From contig CAKRVU010000070.1 of NCBI GenBank assembly GCA_934408835.1, positions 1 through 6,786 of the forward strand: a stretch of DNA of 6,786 nt. The letters run 5' to 3'. Positions within the stretch are counted from its first letter, which is position 1, and every line of letters starts with the position of its first letter. The notes under the pieces were generated by a model. The model saw only the letters and a program-made list of their open reading frames with translations. It was not told where the DNA came from and ran no database searches. This DNA comes from an uncultured Oscillospiraceae bacterium. GTDB taxonomy: Bacteria; Bacillota; Clostridia; Oscillospirales; Ruminococcaceae. Below are positions 1 to 5,341 of the stretch, piece after piece. Position numbers and translations under genes: made by a program.

Positions 1-1265
1 GTTTTTCCGGAGACGTCGGAAAGAGTCAAAGACCCCTCCGGCCAAAAGAGCGGGGACGATTCCTGTTTGGAAATCATCCGGCGATAGAGTCGCGAAAAAA
101 ACAGATACTGATTGAGTTGTTTCTTTGTTAGGGGCAAGGCAATCGAACGATGATATCCTTCTAACAGGTCGTCGCAAAAAGAATACGACTTTAAAGCCTG
201 CACGTCTGTTGCGGATGGATTTGTGCAAAAGTGAGAAAGTAATTTTTTGGTGATGGAAAACCACTGTTCAATCGGAAGATCAAAGGGTGCGCGATGGGCG
301 AAGTTTCTTAATATTTGTTCTTGTTGGTCGGATTCCTGTTTTCTGATCGGAGTATTAGCGGCGAATTGGGGAAGATAGCGACCTGTTTTGTCCCTGCGGT
401 ACCCAATGGTCATAGGATGTGGCGCAAGGCACAAGGCTTCTATTAAATTGTTATTAAAGCAGGCAGCGCGAATCCAACTGCGCCCCGGATGGAGATACCA
501 TGTGAAATAGCGTCCGTCTGCTACCGATTTCGGCTTTTCATACATCCCAAAATAAAAGCCAAATAATTGGGGAAACGCTCCGGCGTGTGCGAGCAGTTGC
601 CTTAGAGTCCGCTGCATCGAGCCTGTCCATCCGGTATCAATCAGCGCAAATTTCTTTTTGCTGAAAAGACCTTGTTGTTGAAAATAGGCAATTGTCAAAT
701 CATATGCTTCTTGAGAGTGACGCGTCAGCACTTCTCGGAAGTCGGGGCGGTTTAACAGTTCGTCTGCAAATAAGTCTAATTCCTGTCTGGAGAAACTTTG
801 ATGAGGGTTTCGGGAATCTGCCGAAGTTGTGTGGATAAAATGTTCCTGTTCCTCCGGTGTACAGCCGGCGCGAAGCAATAGTGAGCTTGGCGTCATTTTC
901 TGAGAGGGGATAAACAAGATGGAACGAAGTTCCTGTTCTTTTAGAAAATGATAAGAGGGGAGGCGCCATGCCATGCGCGAACCATAAAGATAATGGCACT
1001 GAAAAGGCAGGGAATGCTGCCGGCAAAGAAGCGAGGCTATGTGATATAAAGGGTAGCCATCGCGGGCTAAAAAGTAAAGATCGTGAATCTCTTCTTGTTC
1101 GGCGCGCAACAAAACCCATTTTACAAAGCCATACAGGATTGGTGCGGAAAAGGCGGAGTGAAACCGGTCAAGAGAAGACGGGCAATTTCCGGCTGCAAAA
1201 TGGGACGCTGAAACTATAGTCGGATCGGCATATTGCCGCAGAAGTGCGGAAACATTTTTTGACAT
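1..1265 (-). CDS. COG5610-like glycan-locus protein, 3' end cut by window edge
   Basis: An uninterrupted minus-strand frame runs from an ATG at 1265 to the window edge, giving 421 complete codons and no stop. The ATG follows an AAAGGAGG box 5 bases upstream, so the start is well supported. About residues 40-72 read as a PILYGFVKW stretch followed by LYFLARDGYPLY, and about residues 207-220 read FALIDTGWTGSMQ. From memory of the family, the FLARDGY and D-x-GW-G-x-x-Q signatures are typical of COG5610 proteins, which are HAD-related and occur in polysaccharide and glycosylation clusters; their reaction is not established. Family members usually have an N-terminal HAD module with a DxFDT motif before this region. 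This protein starts directly at the second module, so it looks like a stand-alone version. No signal peptide or membrane segment is evident. It lies 630 bases downstream of the nonulosonate operon on the same strand and may be separately transcribed. Family call moderately sure, function unknown. Confidence 0.75.
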   Translation of the reverse strand, partial: MSKNVSALLRQYADPTIVSASHFAAGNCPSSLDRFHSAFSAPILYGFVKWVLLRAEQEEIHDLYFLARDGYPLYHIASLLCRQHSLPFQCHYLYGSRMAWRLPSYHFLKEQELRSILFIPSQKMTPSSLLLRAGCTPEEQEHFIHTTSADSRNPHQSFSRQELDLFADELLNRPDFREVLTRHSQEAYDLTIAYFQQQGLFSKKKFALIDTGWTGSMQRTLRQLLAHAGAFPQLFGFYFGMYEKPKSVADGRYFTWYLHPGRSWIRAACFNNNLIEALCLAPHPMTIGYRRDKTGRYLPQFAANTPIRKQESDQQEQILRNFAHRAPFDLPIEQWFSITKKLLSHFCTNPSATDVQALKSYSFCDDLLEGYHRSIALPLTKKQLNQYLFFSRLYRRMISKQESSPLFWPEGSLTLSDVSGK

Positions 1266-1270
1266 GAGAA

Positions 1271-1278
1271 CCTCCTTT
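1271..1278 (-). promoter_or_regulatory. Ribosome binding site of the COG5610-like gene
   Basis: The minus strand reads AAAGGAGG, then a 5-base spacer, then the ATG at 1265. It is a near-perfect Shine-Dalgarno match and fixes the start of a frame that runs off the window. Confidence 0.85.
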
Positions 1279-1335
1279 CAAAAAGAATCAGTAAACAGAA
1301 AAGCAGTTGAGGGGGAAGGTATTTCTTTCAAGTGG

Positions 1336-1600
1336 GCGGGGCTGATAAAAGCAGGGCGCAACCCCAGACAGGTGATGGGTGAGTGTGAGTTTTTCCGCGC
1401 AGAATCAAAGGAGGTGGAGGGGGCGGAAAGACGTGCCTTTACGGGTGGGCACAACCCCAGACAGGAAAGGGGTGAGTGTGAGTTTTTCCGCACGGGAGCC
1501 AAAAGAGATAGGAGAGGGCGGAAGGACGTATCTTTACGAGTGGCGCAAGTTGGAACAAACTAGAGATGCGGGCGAGTTGTTCCGCGTGCGCGAGGCAACA
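1336..1600. repeat. Degenerate tandem repeat, period about 93 bases
   Basis: Two clear copies are seen. A 14-base block beginning CAACCCCAGACAGG occurs at 1359 and 1452. A 22-base block beginning GGGTGAGTGTGAG and ending TTTTTCCGC occurs at 1377 and 1470. Both are offset by 93 bases. A block GGGCGGAA(A/G)GACGT at 1421 recurs at 1516, offset by 95. A third, much decayed copy follows at about 1545-1600 (TGGCGCAA, then CGGGCGAGTTGTTCCGCG), and a GGGCGG fragment before copy 1 hints at another. Copy 2 contains ACCCC and GGGGT arms around 10 bases; copy 1 keeps only four pairs of this. The unit length is a multiple of three, so shadow frames show a repeated peptide, but nothing supports translation. 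Nature of the element unknown. Confidence 0.75.
1576..1599. repeat. Imperfect palindrome in the decayed third repeat
   Basis: GTTG and CAAC arms flank a GCG/CGC core. As plus-strand RNA, 10 of 11 positions could pair if two G-U pairs are allowed, but the loop would be only 2 bases. The minus strand pairs less well. There is no T-run on either side, so it is not a terminator; it may be chance. Confidence 0.3.
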
Positions 1601-1629
1601 GCAGAAAAACCATCAGATGTGTTATGTGT

Positions 1630-1670
1630 TAGTTTGTAATGCGCCATTTTGATGTTGCCATTACAAACTA
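1630..1670. repeat. Perfect 12-base inverted repeat with 17-base spacer
   Basis: TAGTTTGTAATG at 1630-1641 is the exact reverse complement of CATTACAAACTA at 1659-1670. The right arm also takes part in a second small palindrome, ATTAC-AAACTA-GTAAT, at 1660-1675. The arms are AT-rich and neither side carries a T-tract, so an intrinsic terminator is unlikely. It could be a two-site operator, a cruciform-forming element or the ends of a tiny mobile remnant. The weak candidate -10 for the downstream minus-strand gene lies directly against it, which would suit a repressor site, but that is inference. Confidence 0.7.
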
Positions 1671-1696
1671 GTAATAAAAATGCTGGAGAATGGTCT

Positions 1697-1713
1697 TGAA
1701 AATGCTGTTTTCA
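1697..1713. promoter_or_regulatory. 17-base palindrome, possible operator
   Basis: TGAAAA and TTTTCA arms flank TGCTG, giving a near-symmetrical site centred at 1705. The nine-base word AAAATGCTG inside it (1699-1707) also occurs 22 bases away at 1677-1685, about two helical turns. The layout resembles a binding site for a dimeric regulator, but it matches no operator I recognise. Confidence 0.25.
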
Positions 1714-1747
1714 GTATTATTACAGAGGTACCCAAATGCGTTCGCTA

Positions 1748-1784
1748 GAAAGGAAAAGAGCCTGTCCGCACCAGGCATACAGGC
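1748..1784 (-). terminator. Possible Rho-independent terminator of the operon
   Basis: On the minus strand GCCTG-GTGCGGA-CAGGC can form a 5-pair GC-rich hairpin (1760-1776), followed at once by TCTTTTCCTTTCT. An outer GCCTGT copy at 1779-1784 could pair instead with ACAGGC at 1760-1765. The site lies about 110 bases past the acetyltransferase stop, in the right orientation to end the operon. The stem is short and the T-tract is interrupted by C, so termination may be partial. Confidence 0.4.
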
Positions 1785-1895
1785 ATCAAATCCATAAATT
1801 CGATTCAAAACAAAGATAGAAGGAAATAATAGCGTGTTGACGTAAGAGGGGCTCCTGAAAACTTCTGTATCAGTTGGATGAGGTGGCGCGCCAAA

Positions 1896-2711
1896 CTATT
1901 GCGCTGGTTTTACAATATCAATTGGTTCATAACGGTTTCCCCAAGAATCGAGCTGAATTGCTTGATTCGACTGCGGGTCAAGTTCGAATGATATGGGTTG
2001 ATATAGGGGAAAACCGGATTGGATTCGTTCTTCTAGCATCCAAATCATATACGATGGGTGAGCCAGATCTAACCCTTTCAGGACATCGGGACCGTAGTTC
2101 CACCATTGGAGTTCAAGTAATTTTTCAATTGTTTCATCGTCAAAGCGTTGCCGAATCGGTTTGGCAGGTACGCCGCCTACGGTAGTATAGGGTGGCACGT
2201 CCTTCGTCACAACCGCTCCGGACGCAACTATAGCGCCGTCTCCGATATGGACGCCTCGCTGTATTATGGCGCCGTAACCAATCCAGACGTCGTTCCCAAT
2301 TTGAATCTTTTCTTTATGATTTACCGATTTCCAAGTTTCTGAGCGCATATACTCGACCCATTCCCGATCCTGATACAAGGTATGATAAGATTGGTGCCAG
2401 TCCATGTCCTGCATGGCAAACATGGGGTGAAAGGACAAACATGTTGTACTGTGCTCAGGCATGCCCATATAAACGTTGGGGGCTATACCGCAAAATCGCC
2501 CGATTGACCGTACATGCCGGAGCGTTGATTCTGTGATATAGGAAAAAGCGCCTATCTGTTCCACATCGAGTGTACAATTTGCAAATCGTACCGGTGTTTC
2601 GGTAAGCAGTTTAGCGGAAGACTGGTAGATACCAATCTGCGTTTTCCCGCATATTACAACGCCCTTGCCGTTAGGAGTATGGAGCGGTGCGGTATTGTCA
2701 ATGATGATCAT
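1896..2711 (-). CDS. Left-handed beta-helix (hexapeptide) O-acetyltransferase
   Basis: This 271-residue protein probably moves an acetyl group from acetyl-CoA to a sugar hydroxyl in the cytoplasm. Hexapeptide-type turns appear near residues 50-82 ([18 protein letters not shown]) and again at about 137-188 ([45 protein letters not shown]). The second block is the usual coil of the CatB/Vat xenobiotic acetyltransferase group. H87 or H95, in the insert between the two blocks, is a candidate catalytic histidine. The W-rich segment after the helix (LQWWNY, about 201-206) is also typical. The protein is longer than the usual 200-220 residues because of an extra N-terminal coil segment (about 1-50) and a 65-residue tail. 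The ATG at 2711 has a perfect AGGAGG 7 bases upstream, and the gene follows the NeuB-like gene by 31 bases. Context suggests O-acetylation of a nonulosonic acid or another glycan sugar rather than drug resistance. The family is sure; the substrate is inferred. Confidence 0.9.
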   Translation of the reverse strand: MIIIDNTAPLHTPNGKGVVICGKTQIGIYQSSAKLLTETPVRFANCTLDVEQIGAFSYITESTLRHVRSIGRFCGIAPNVYMGMPEHSTTCLSFHPMFAMQDMDWHQSYHTLYQDREWVEYMRSETWKSVNHKEKIQIGNDVWIGYGAIIQRGVHIGDGAIVASGAVVTKDVPPYTTVGGVPAKPIRQRFDDETIEKLLELQWWNYGPDVLKGLDLAHPSYMIWMLEERIQSGFPLYQPISFELDPQSNQAIQLDSWGNRYEPIDIVKPAQ

Positions 2712-2718
2712 AAAAAAG

Positions 2719-2724
2719 CCTCCT
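2719..2724 (-). promoter_or_regulatory. Ribosome binding site of the acetyltransferase gene
   Basis: A perfect AGGAGG stands 7 bases before the ATG at 2711. It is stronger than the site before the NeuB-like gene, so this gene may be translated better than its upstream neighbour. Confidence 0.85.
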
Positions 2725-2742
2725 GCAAAGCGCTGTGGACTC

Positions 2743-4239
2743 TTACCATTCGTTCAGAATCGTTTTTCGTTCCATTAAATCTAGGTTGCTGATGGCTGGG
2801 TCCTCATAATAGGAGTCATTTTTGACATGGGTTGTGGAAATCTCCTCAAAAATACATCCGGACGCGGAGGAAAAGGCATGCGCCATCGACCGTTCGACTG
2901 TGATGACTTGACCCTCATGCAACAGATGTTGTTTTCCGTCTAAGATCAGTTCCATTTTTCCGTATAAAATTTGGAAGGTCTCTTCCTTGATTTTATGGTA
3001 GTGCATGGGGTGCTGTTGCCCGGGTAGCAGCACAATCAACTTCTTGCAATATTCGCGGTTTACAATATTGATGATGGTCGCACCATATTCACGAAATGAT
3101 TTGAGTCCATAATGATGGGAAAGCTCAAGTTCAAATTCGTTGCCAACGGCGATGTTCGCTTCAGCAAGCATTCCCCGGACATCGTGTATAATTCTGCGCG
3201 TTTCTTTTATCAGTGATTTGTTCGGGTGTTCTTCAATCGGCTGGTTGACTGAATAATCCTTAGAGGCGATCATCGACTCATGGAATTGACCGCTGGTTGT
3301 TTGCCCTGCTTGACATGGCATGGCAAAAAAGACGTCTGTCCGTTTGATCGGCTGCCCTTTTTGGATGGGAACCTTTGCAAAGCAGCCTCTTGCCAATTCA
3401 TTCATTGATTGAATTTCTTCTTTGGAGATGATTTTCTGATCTTTGCGACCGCAAATTTGGTAGGCTTGCTGAATCGCTTCAATCCAATGATGAATTTGGT
3501 CAACGTCTGTGGAATAACCATTTAGCGTGATGGATTCTGTAGCATGACCGACATGTCGCTCGAAGATGTTAGCTCCTTTGGCAACGGCCATTTGTACAAT
3601 CGTCATATTTTCCGGAGACTCATGTCCGGAATATCCGATGGGAACATTCCGATATCTGGCGATCATACGGTCGATATTGCTCAGTTGCACATCCTTTTCC
3701 TGTACCGGATAGATTCCAACGCAATGAAGCATGGCAAAATCAACGTCTCGGTGGGTCAGGAATGAATGGATATTATCCATGTCGAGGTAGCTTTTTCCTG
3801 CGGTTGAAATGATAACGGGTTTTTTGGCTGCTGCAACCTTTTCCAGCAGCGGCCAGTCGATTGCGCTACAACTGGCAATTTTTAGAATTTCGATTCCATG
3901 TTCTATACAGACATCAACGGAATCTTCGTCGAAAGGAGTGCACATGGTGCGGAGTCCTTCCTGTTTGACTGCGTCTACCAACAGCTTAAATTGAGAATTG
4001 GTTAGACGAGTGGACAGAAAACGCGGGATATGTTTCACGTCCTTTCGGTCTTTATAATCCGGGTGAATCATGGTGTCCAGATTGCGGTATTGAAATTTGA
4101 CAGCGGCATTGATCTGATAGGTTCGGCTGATTTCGCCGAGTTTGTGGATGATGTTAAGCGCATGGCTTACGTCTCCTTGATGATTATTTGCCATTTCAAA
4201 GATAATCAGCTGATCAAATATACGGTTCCCCATAGTCAT
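2743..4239 (-). CDS. neuB: NeuB-family nonulosonate synthase with C-terminal cupin
   Basis: The NeuB family condenses phosphoenolpyruvate with a 6-carbon N-acyl sugar to give a 9-carbon nonulosonic acid (sialic, legionaminic or pseudaminic type). Residues 1-265 form the synthase barrel: [10 protein letters not shown] at 14-23 in place of the usual AEIG-NHNG, KFQ at 48-50, CTPFD at 100-104, K120, GYSGHE at 202-207 and ERH at 227-229. H206 and H229 match the pair of metal-binding histidines known in NeuB. About 286-340 ([12 protein letters not shown]) resembles the SAF/antifreeze-like domain that usually ends these proteins. Here the chain continues with a cupin at about 395-470. G407, H413, H415, E420 and G427 fit cupin motif 1, and H454 supplies the fourth ligand. 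At 498 residues it is about 150 longer than ordinary NeuB. It starts 20 bases after the NeuA-like stop. The start is uncertain: a weak GAGA box suits the second ATG, at 4233, better than the first at 4239. Which nonulosonate is made cannot be told. Confidence 0.9.
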   Translation of the reverse strand: MTMGNRIFDQLIIFEMANNHQGDVSHALNIIHKLGEISRTYQINAAVKFQYRNLDTMIHPDYKDRKDVKHIPRFLSTRLTNSQFKLLVDAVKQEGLRTMCTPFDEDSVDVCIEHGIEILKIASCSAIDWPLLEKVAAAKKPVIISTAGKSYLDMDNIHSFLTHRDVDFAMLHCVGIYPVQEKDVQLSNIDRMIARYRNVPIGYSGHESPENMTIVQMAVAKGANIFERHVGHATESITLNGYSTDVDQIHHWIEAIQQAYQICGRKDQKIISKEEIQSMNELARGCFAKVPIQKGQPIKRTDVFFAMPCQAGQTTSGQFHESMIASKDYSVNQPIEEHPNKSLIKETRRIIHDVRGMLAEANIAVGNEFELELSHHYGLKSFREYGATIINIVNREYCKKLIVLLPGQQHPMHYHKIKEETFQILYGKMELILDGKQHLLHEGQVITVERSMAHAFSSASGCIFEEISTTHVKNDSYYEDPAISNLDLMERKTILNEW

Positions 4240-4259
4240 ACATCTCTTTTCATTGAAAT

Positions 4260-5285
4260 TTATTTTACGTTTTGCAGTTGTTCCAGATCGAAAAAGCGAT
4301 CGTCAATGTAAATATCTGCCGCCGGTTTGCCAAACATCAGCTTTGTGTATTTCACGCCCCAGCGCGCCATCTGATTTTTGGTTGTTTCACTCCAGTCGAT
4401 TCCGGTTGTATCACCTCGGGCGGTAAATAACAGGATTCTGTGTCCCATATCAAAATAGCGGTTGATAATCTTGATGTTTCCGGGAATGGGCGCGGCGTTT
4501 TCATAATTATTATTTACAACCTTTTGGGCAATGATTCCATCAATATCGCAACAGATAGTCAATGTTTTTTGAGAGGTGAGTATGCTGTCTAAAAACAGCT
4601 TTTTCTCCACCTTCAAAAAATCTTGTTCTGTGTCAATATCATAATCGTCCTCCATGACATAGCCTCCAATGGTGTCGCCGGTCATCGAATGCTTTTGAAG
4701 GATGGTAGACGAACGCACAATGTCGATAGACGCATTTTGCAGATAGGTCGTAGGAAGCGCCTGGCGAGGTGCGTTATAGGCTTCGGGCACTTGACAAGTT
4801 GCAACCGGAGATAAACAACCGTCTTTTTGCATATGCCACATTTTATAAGGGGTTGCTTTGGCAGGGCAAACGCTGCGAATGGAATCCAGGGTGGGTTCGT
4901 TTTGGATTTTTGCAATCATCCTGCTGATATCTTCGATGTTGCGGATTGGATGGGTTGGGCGCAAGTGAACGCAAAGTTCAGGAAGAAACGATTCATTTTC
5001 TTCTAGCCAGTGCAGCGCATGTTCGAACACCTCAATATCAAGAGCTGCGTCTGTTGCTATTTCCTTTGGTCTTAAAAAGGGCGCTTCTGCTCCTGCATCT
5101 ATCGCAATGCGGCGGTATTCTTCACTATCGGTAGAAACGATCACACGGTCGATTTCACGGCATGCAAGAGCTTGTTCAATGGTATAACAAATTAAGGGTT
5201 TACCGTTGAGGCAGCGGATATTTTTGTCGATGACGCCCTTAGAACCGGAGCGCGCCGGGATGATGGCAATTACACTGTCATTCAT
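4260..5285 (-). CDS. neuA: CMP-nonulosonate cytidylyltransferase fused to HAD phosphatase domain
   Basis: Residues 1-230 are a NeuA-type nucleotidyltransferase, which links a nonulosonic acid to CMP using CTP. Visible motifs are IIPARSGSKG at 8-17, K21-N22, STD at 51-53, LRPTHP at 108-113 (usually LQPTSP), NAPRQ at 171-175 and DIDTEQDF at 216-223. Residues 243-335 add a HAD domain: DIDG at 247-250 with both catalytic aspartates, TARG at 288-291, K320-P321 and DD at 328-329. All four HAD motifs are intact, so phosphatase activity is plausible. The module resembles HAD domains of capsule clusters. Animal CMP-sialic acid synthetases also carry a C-terminal HAD domain, although of another subgroup. 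Its substrate may be a nonulosonate 9-phosphate or a hexose phosphate precursor, which is inference. At 341 residues it is longer than the 220-230 of a plain NeuA. The ATG at 5285 has GGAG 7 bases upstream. The NeuB-like gene follows 20 bases later. Confidence 0.92.
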   Translation of the reverse strand: MNDSVIAIIPARSGSKGVIDKNIRCLNGKPLICYTIEQALACREIDRVIVSTDSEEYRRIAIDAGAEAPFLRPKEIATDAALDIEVFEHALHWLEENESFLPELCVHLRPTHPIRNIEDISRMIAKIQNEPTLDSIRSVCPAKATPYKMWHMQKDGCLSPVATCQVPEAYNAPRQALPTTYLQNASIDIVRSSTILQKHSMTGDTIGGYVMEDDYDIDTEQDFLKVEKKLFLDSILTSQKTLTICCDIDGIIAQKVVNNNYENAAPIPGNIKIINRYFDMGHRILLFTARGDTTGIDWSETTKNQMARWGVKYTKLMFGKPAADIYIDDRFFDLEQLQNVK

Positions 5286-5292
5286 ATTGATT

Positions 5293-5296
5293 CTCC
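5293..5296 (-). promoter_or_regulatory. Ribosome binding site of the NeuA-HAD gene
   Basis: The minus strand reads TGGAGA, with GGAG 7 bases ahead of the ATG at 5285. It is of medium strength and supports that start. Confidence 0.7.
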
Positions 5297-5319
5297 ATTA
5301 TTGTTTTCAAATCTTTCCA

Positions 5320-5340
5320 GGGGTTGTGCCGGGTGGGCAG
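5320..5340. repeat. GC-rich words shared with the distant tandem repeat
   Basis: The plus strand here holds GGGGTTGTGCC (5320-5330) directly followed by GGGTGGGCA (5331-5339). Repeat copy 2 holds GGGTGGGCA at 1443-1451 and GGCACAACCCC, the reverse complement of the first word, at 1448-1458. The two words thus recur in both intergenic places with one of them flipped. It sits just after the glycosyltransferase stop. A 4-base TGCC/GGCA stem is possible, too weak for a terminator. Confidence 0.4.
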
Positions 5341-5341
5341 T

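Larger units (their letters stand above)
1266..1895. other. 630-base intergenic gap with repeats and palindromes
   Basis: No convincing gene lies between the acetyltransferase stop and the COG5610-like start. Short open frames here lack ribosome binding sites or begin at weak TTG codons. On the minus strand the gap holds, in order, a terminator-like hairpin, a 17-base palindrome, a long-armed inverted repeat and a degenerate tandem repeat, ending in the Shine-Dalgarno box of the next gene. No strong sigma-A promoter is visible. The best minus-strand candidate is TTCAAG, 18 bases, TATTAC (the -10 is the complement of 1671-1676), which is weak and sits directly beside the inverted repeat. The gap could be a long 5' leader or a repeat-insertion zone. 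Confidence 0.6.

Noticed and set aside
700..1119. 139-codon minus-strand frame
   Set aside because: It lies inside the longer COG5610-like frame, which has a real start site and recognisable motifs. This is a shadow in another frame.
1278..1502. Minus-strand open frame through the repeat with a repeated RKNSHSP peptide
   Set aside because: It needs a TTG start without a ribosome binding site, and its composition and repeat content are explained by the DNA repeat.
1264..1563. Plus-strand open frame through the repeat, encoding a repeated NPRQ...GECEFFR peptide
   Set aside because: Its ATG overlaps the Shine-Dalgarno/start region of the opposite gene and has no ribosome binding site of its own. 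The peptide repeat follows simply from the 93-base DNA repeat being a multiple of three.
1336..1600. CRISPR array
   Set aside because: The repeats are long, diverged and tandem, with no alternation of identical short repeats and unique spacers, and no cas gene is present.
1630..1670. Intrinsic terminator
   Set aside because: The arms are AT-rich, the loop is 17 bases and neither flank has a T-run in the required direction.
1874..2185. Plus-strand 103-codon frame opposite the acetyltransferase
   Set aside because: No ribosome binding site and no family features; the minus-strand hexapeptide protein explains the region.
1896..2711. Antibiotic (chloramphenicol or streptogramin) acetyltransferase
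   Set aside because: The fold is shared, but the extra N-terminal coil, the long tail and the place in a nonulosonate operon favour sugar acetylation.
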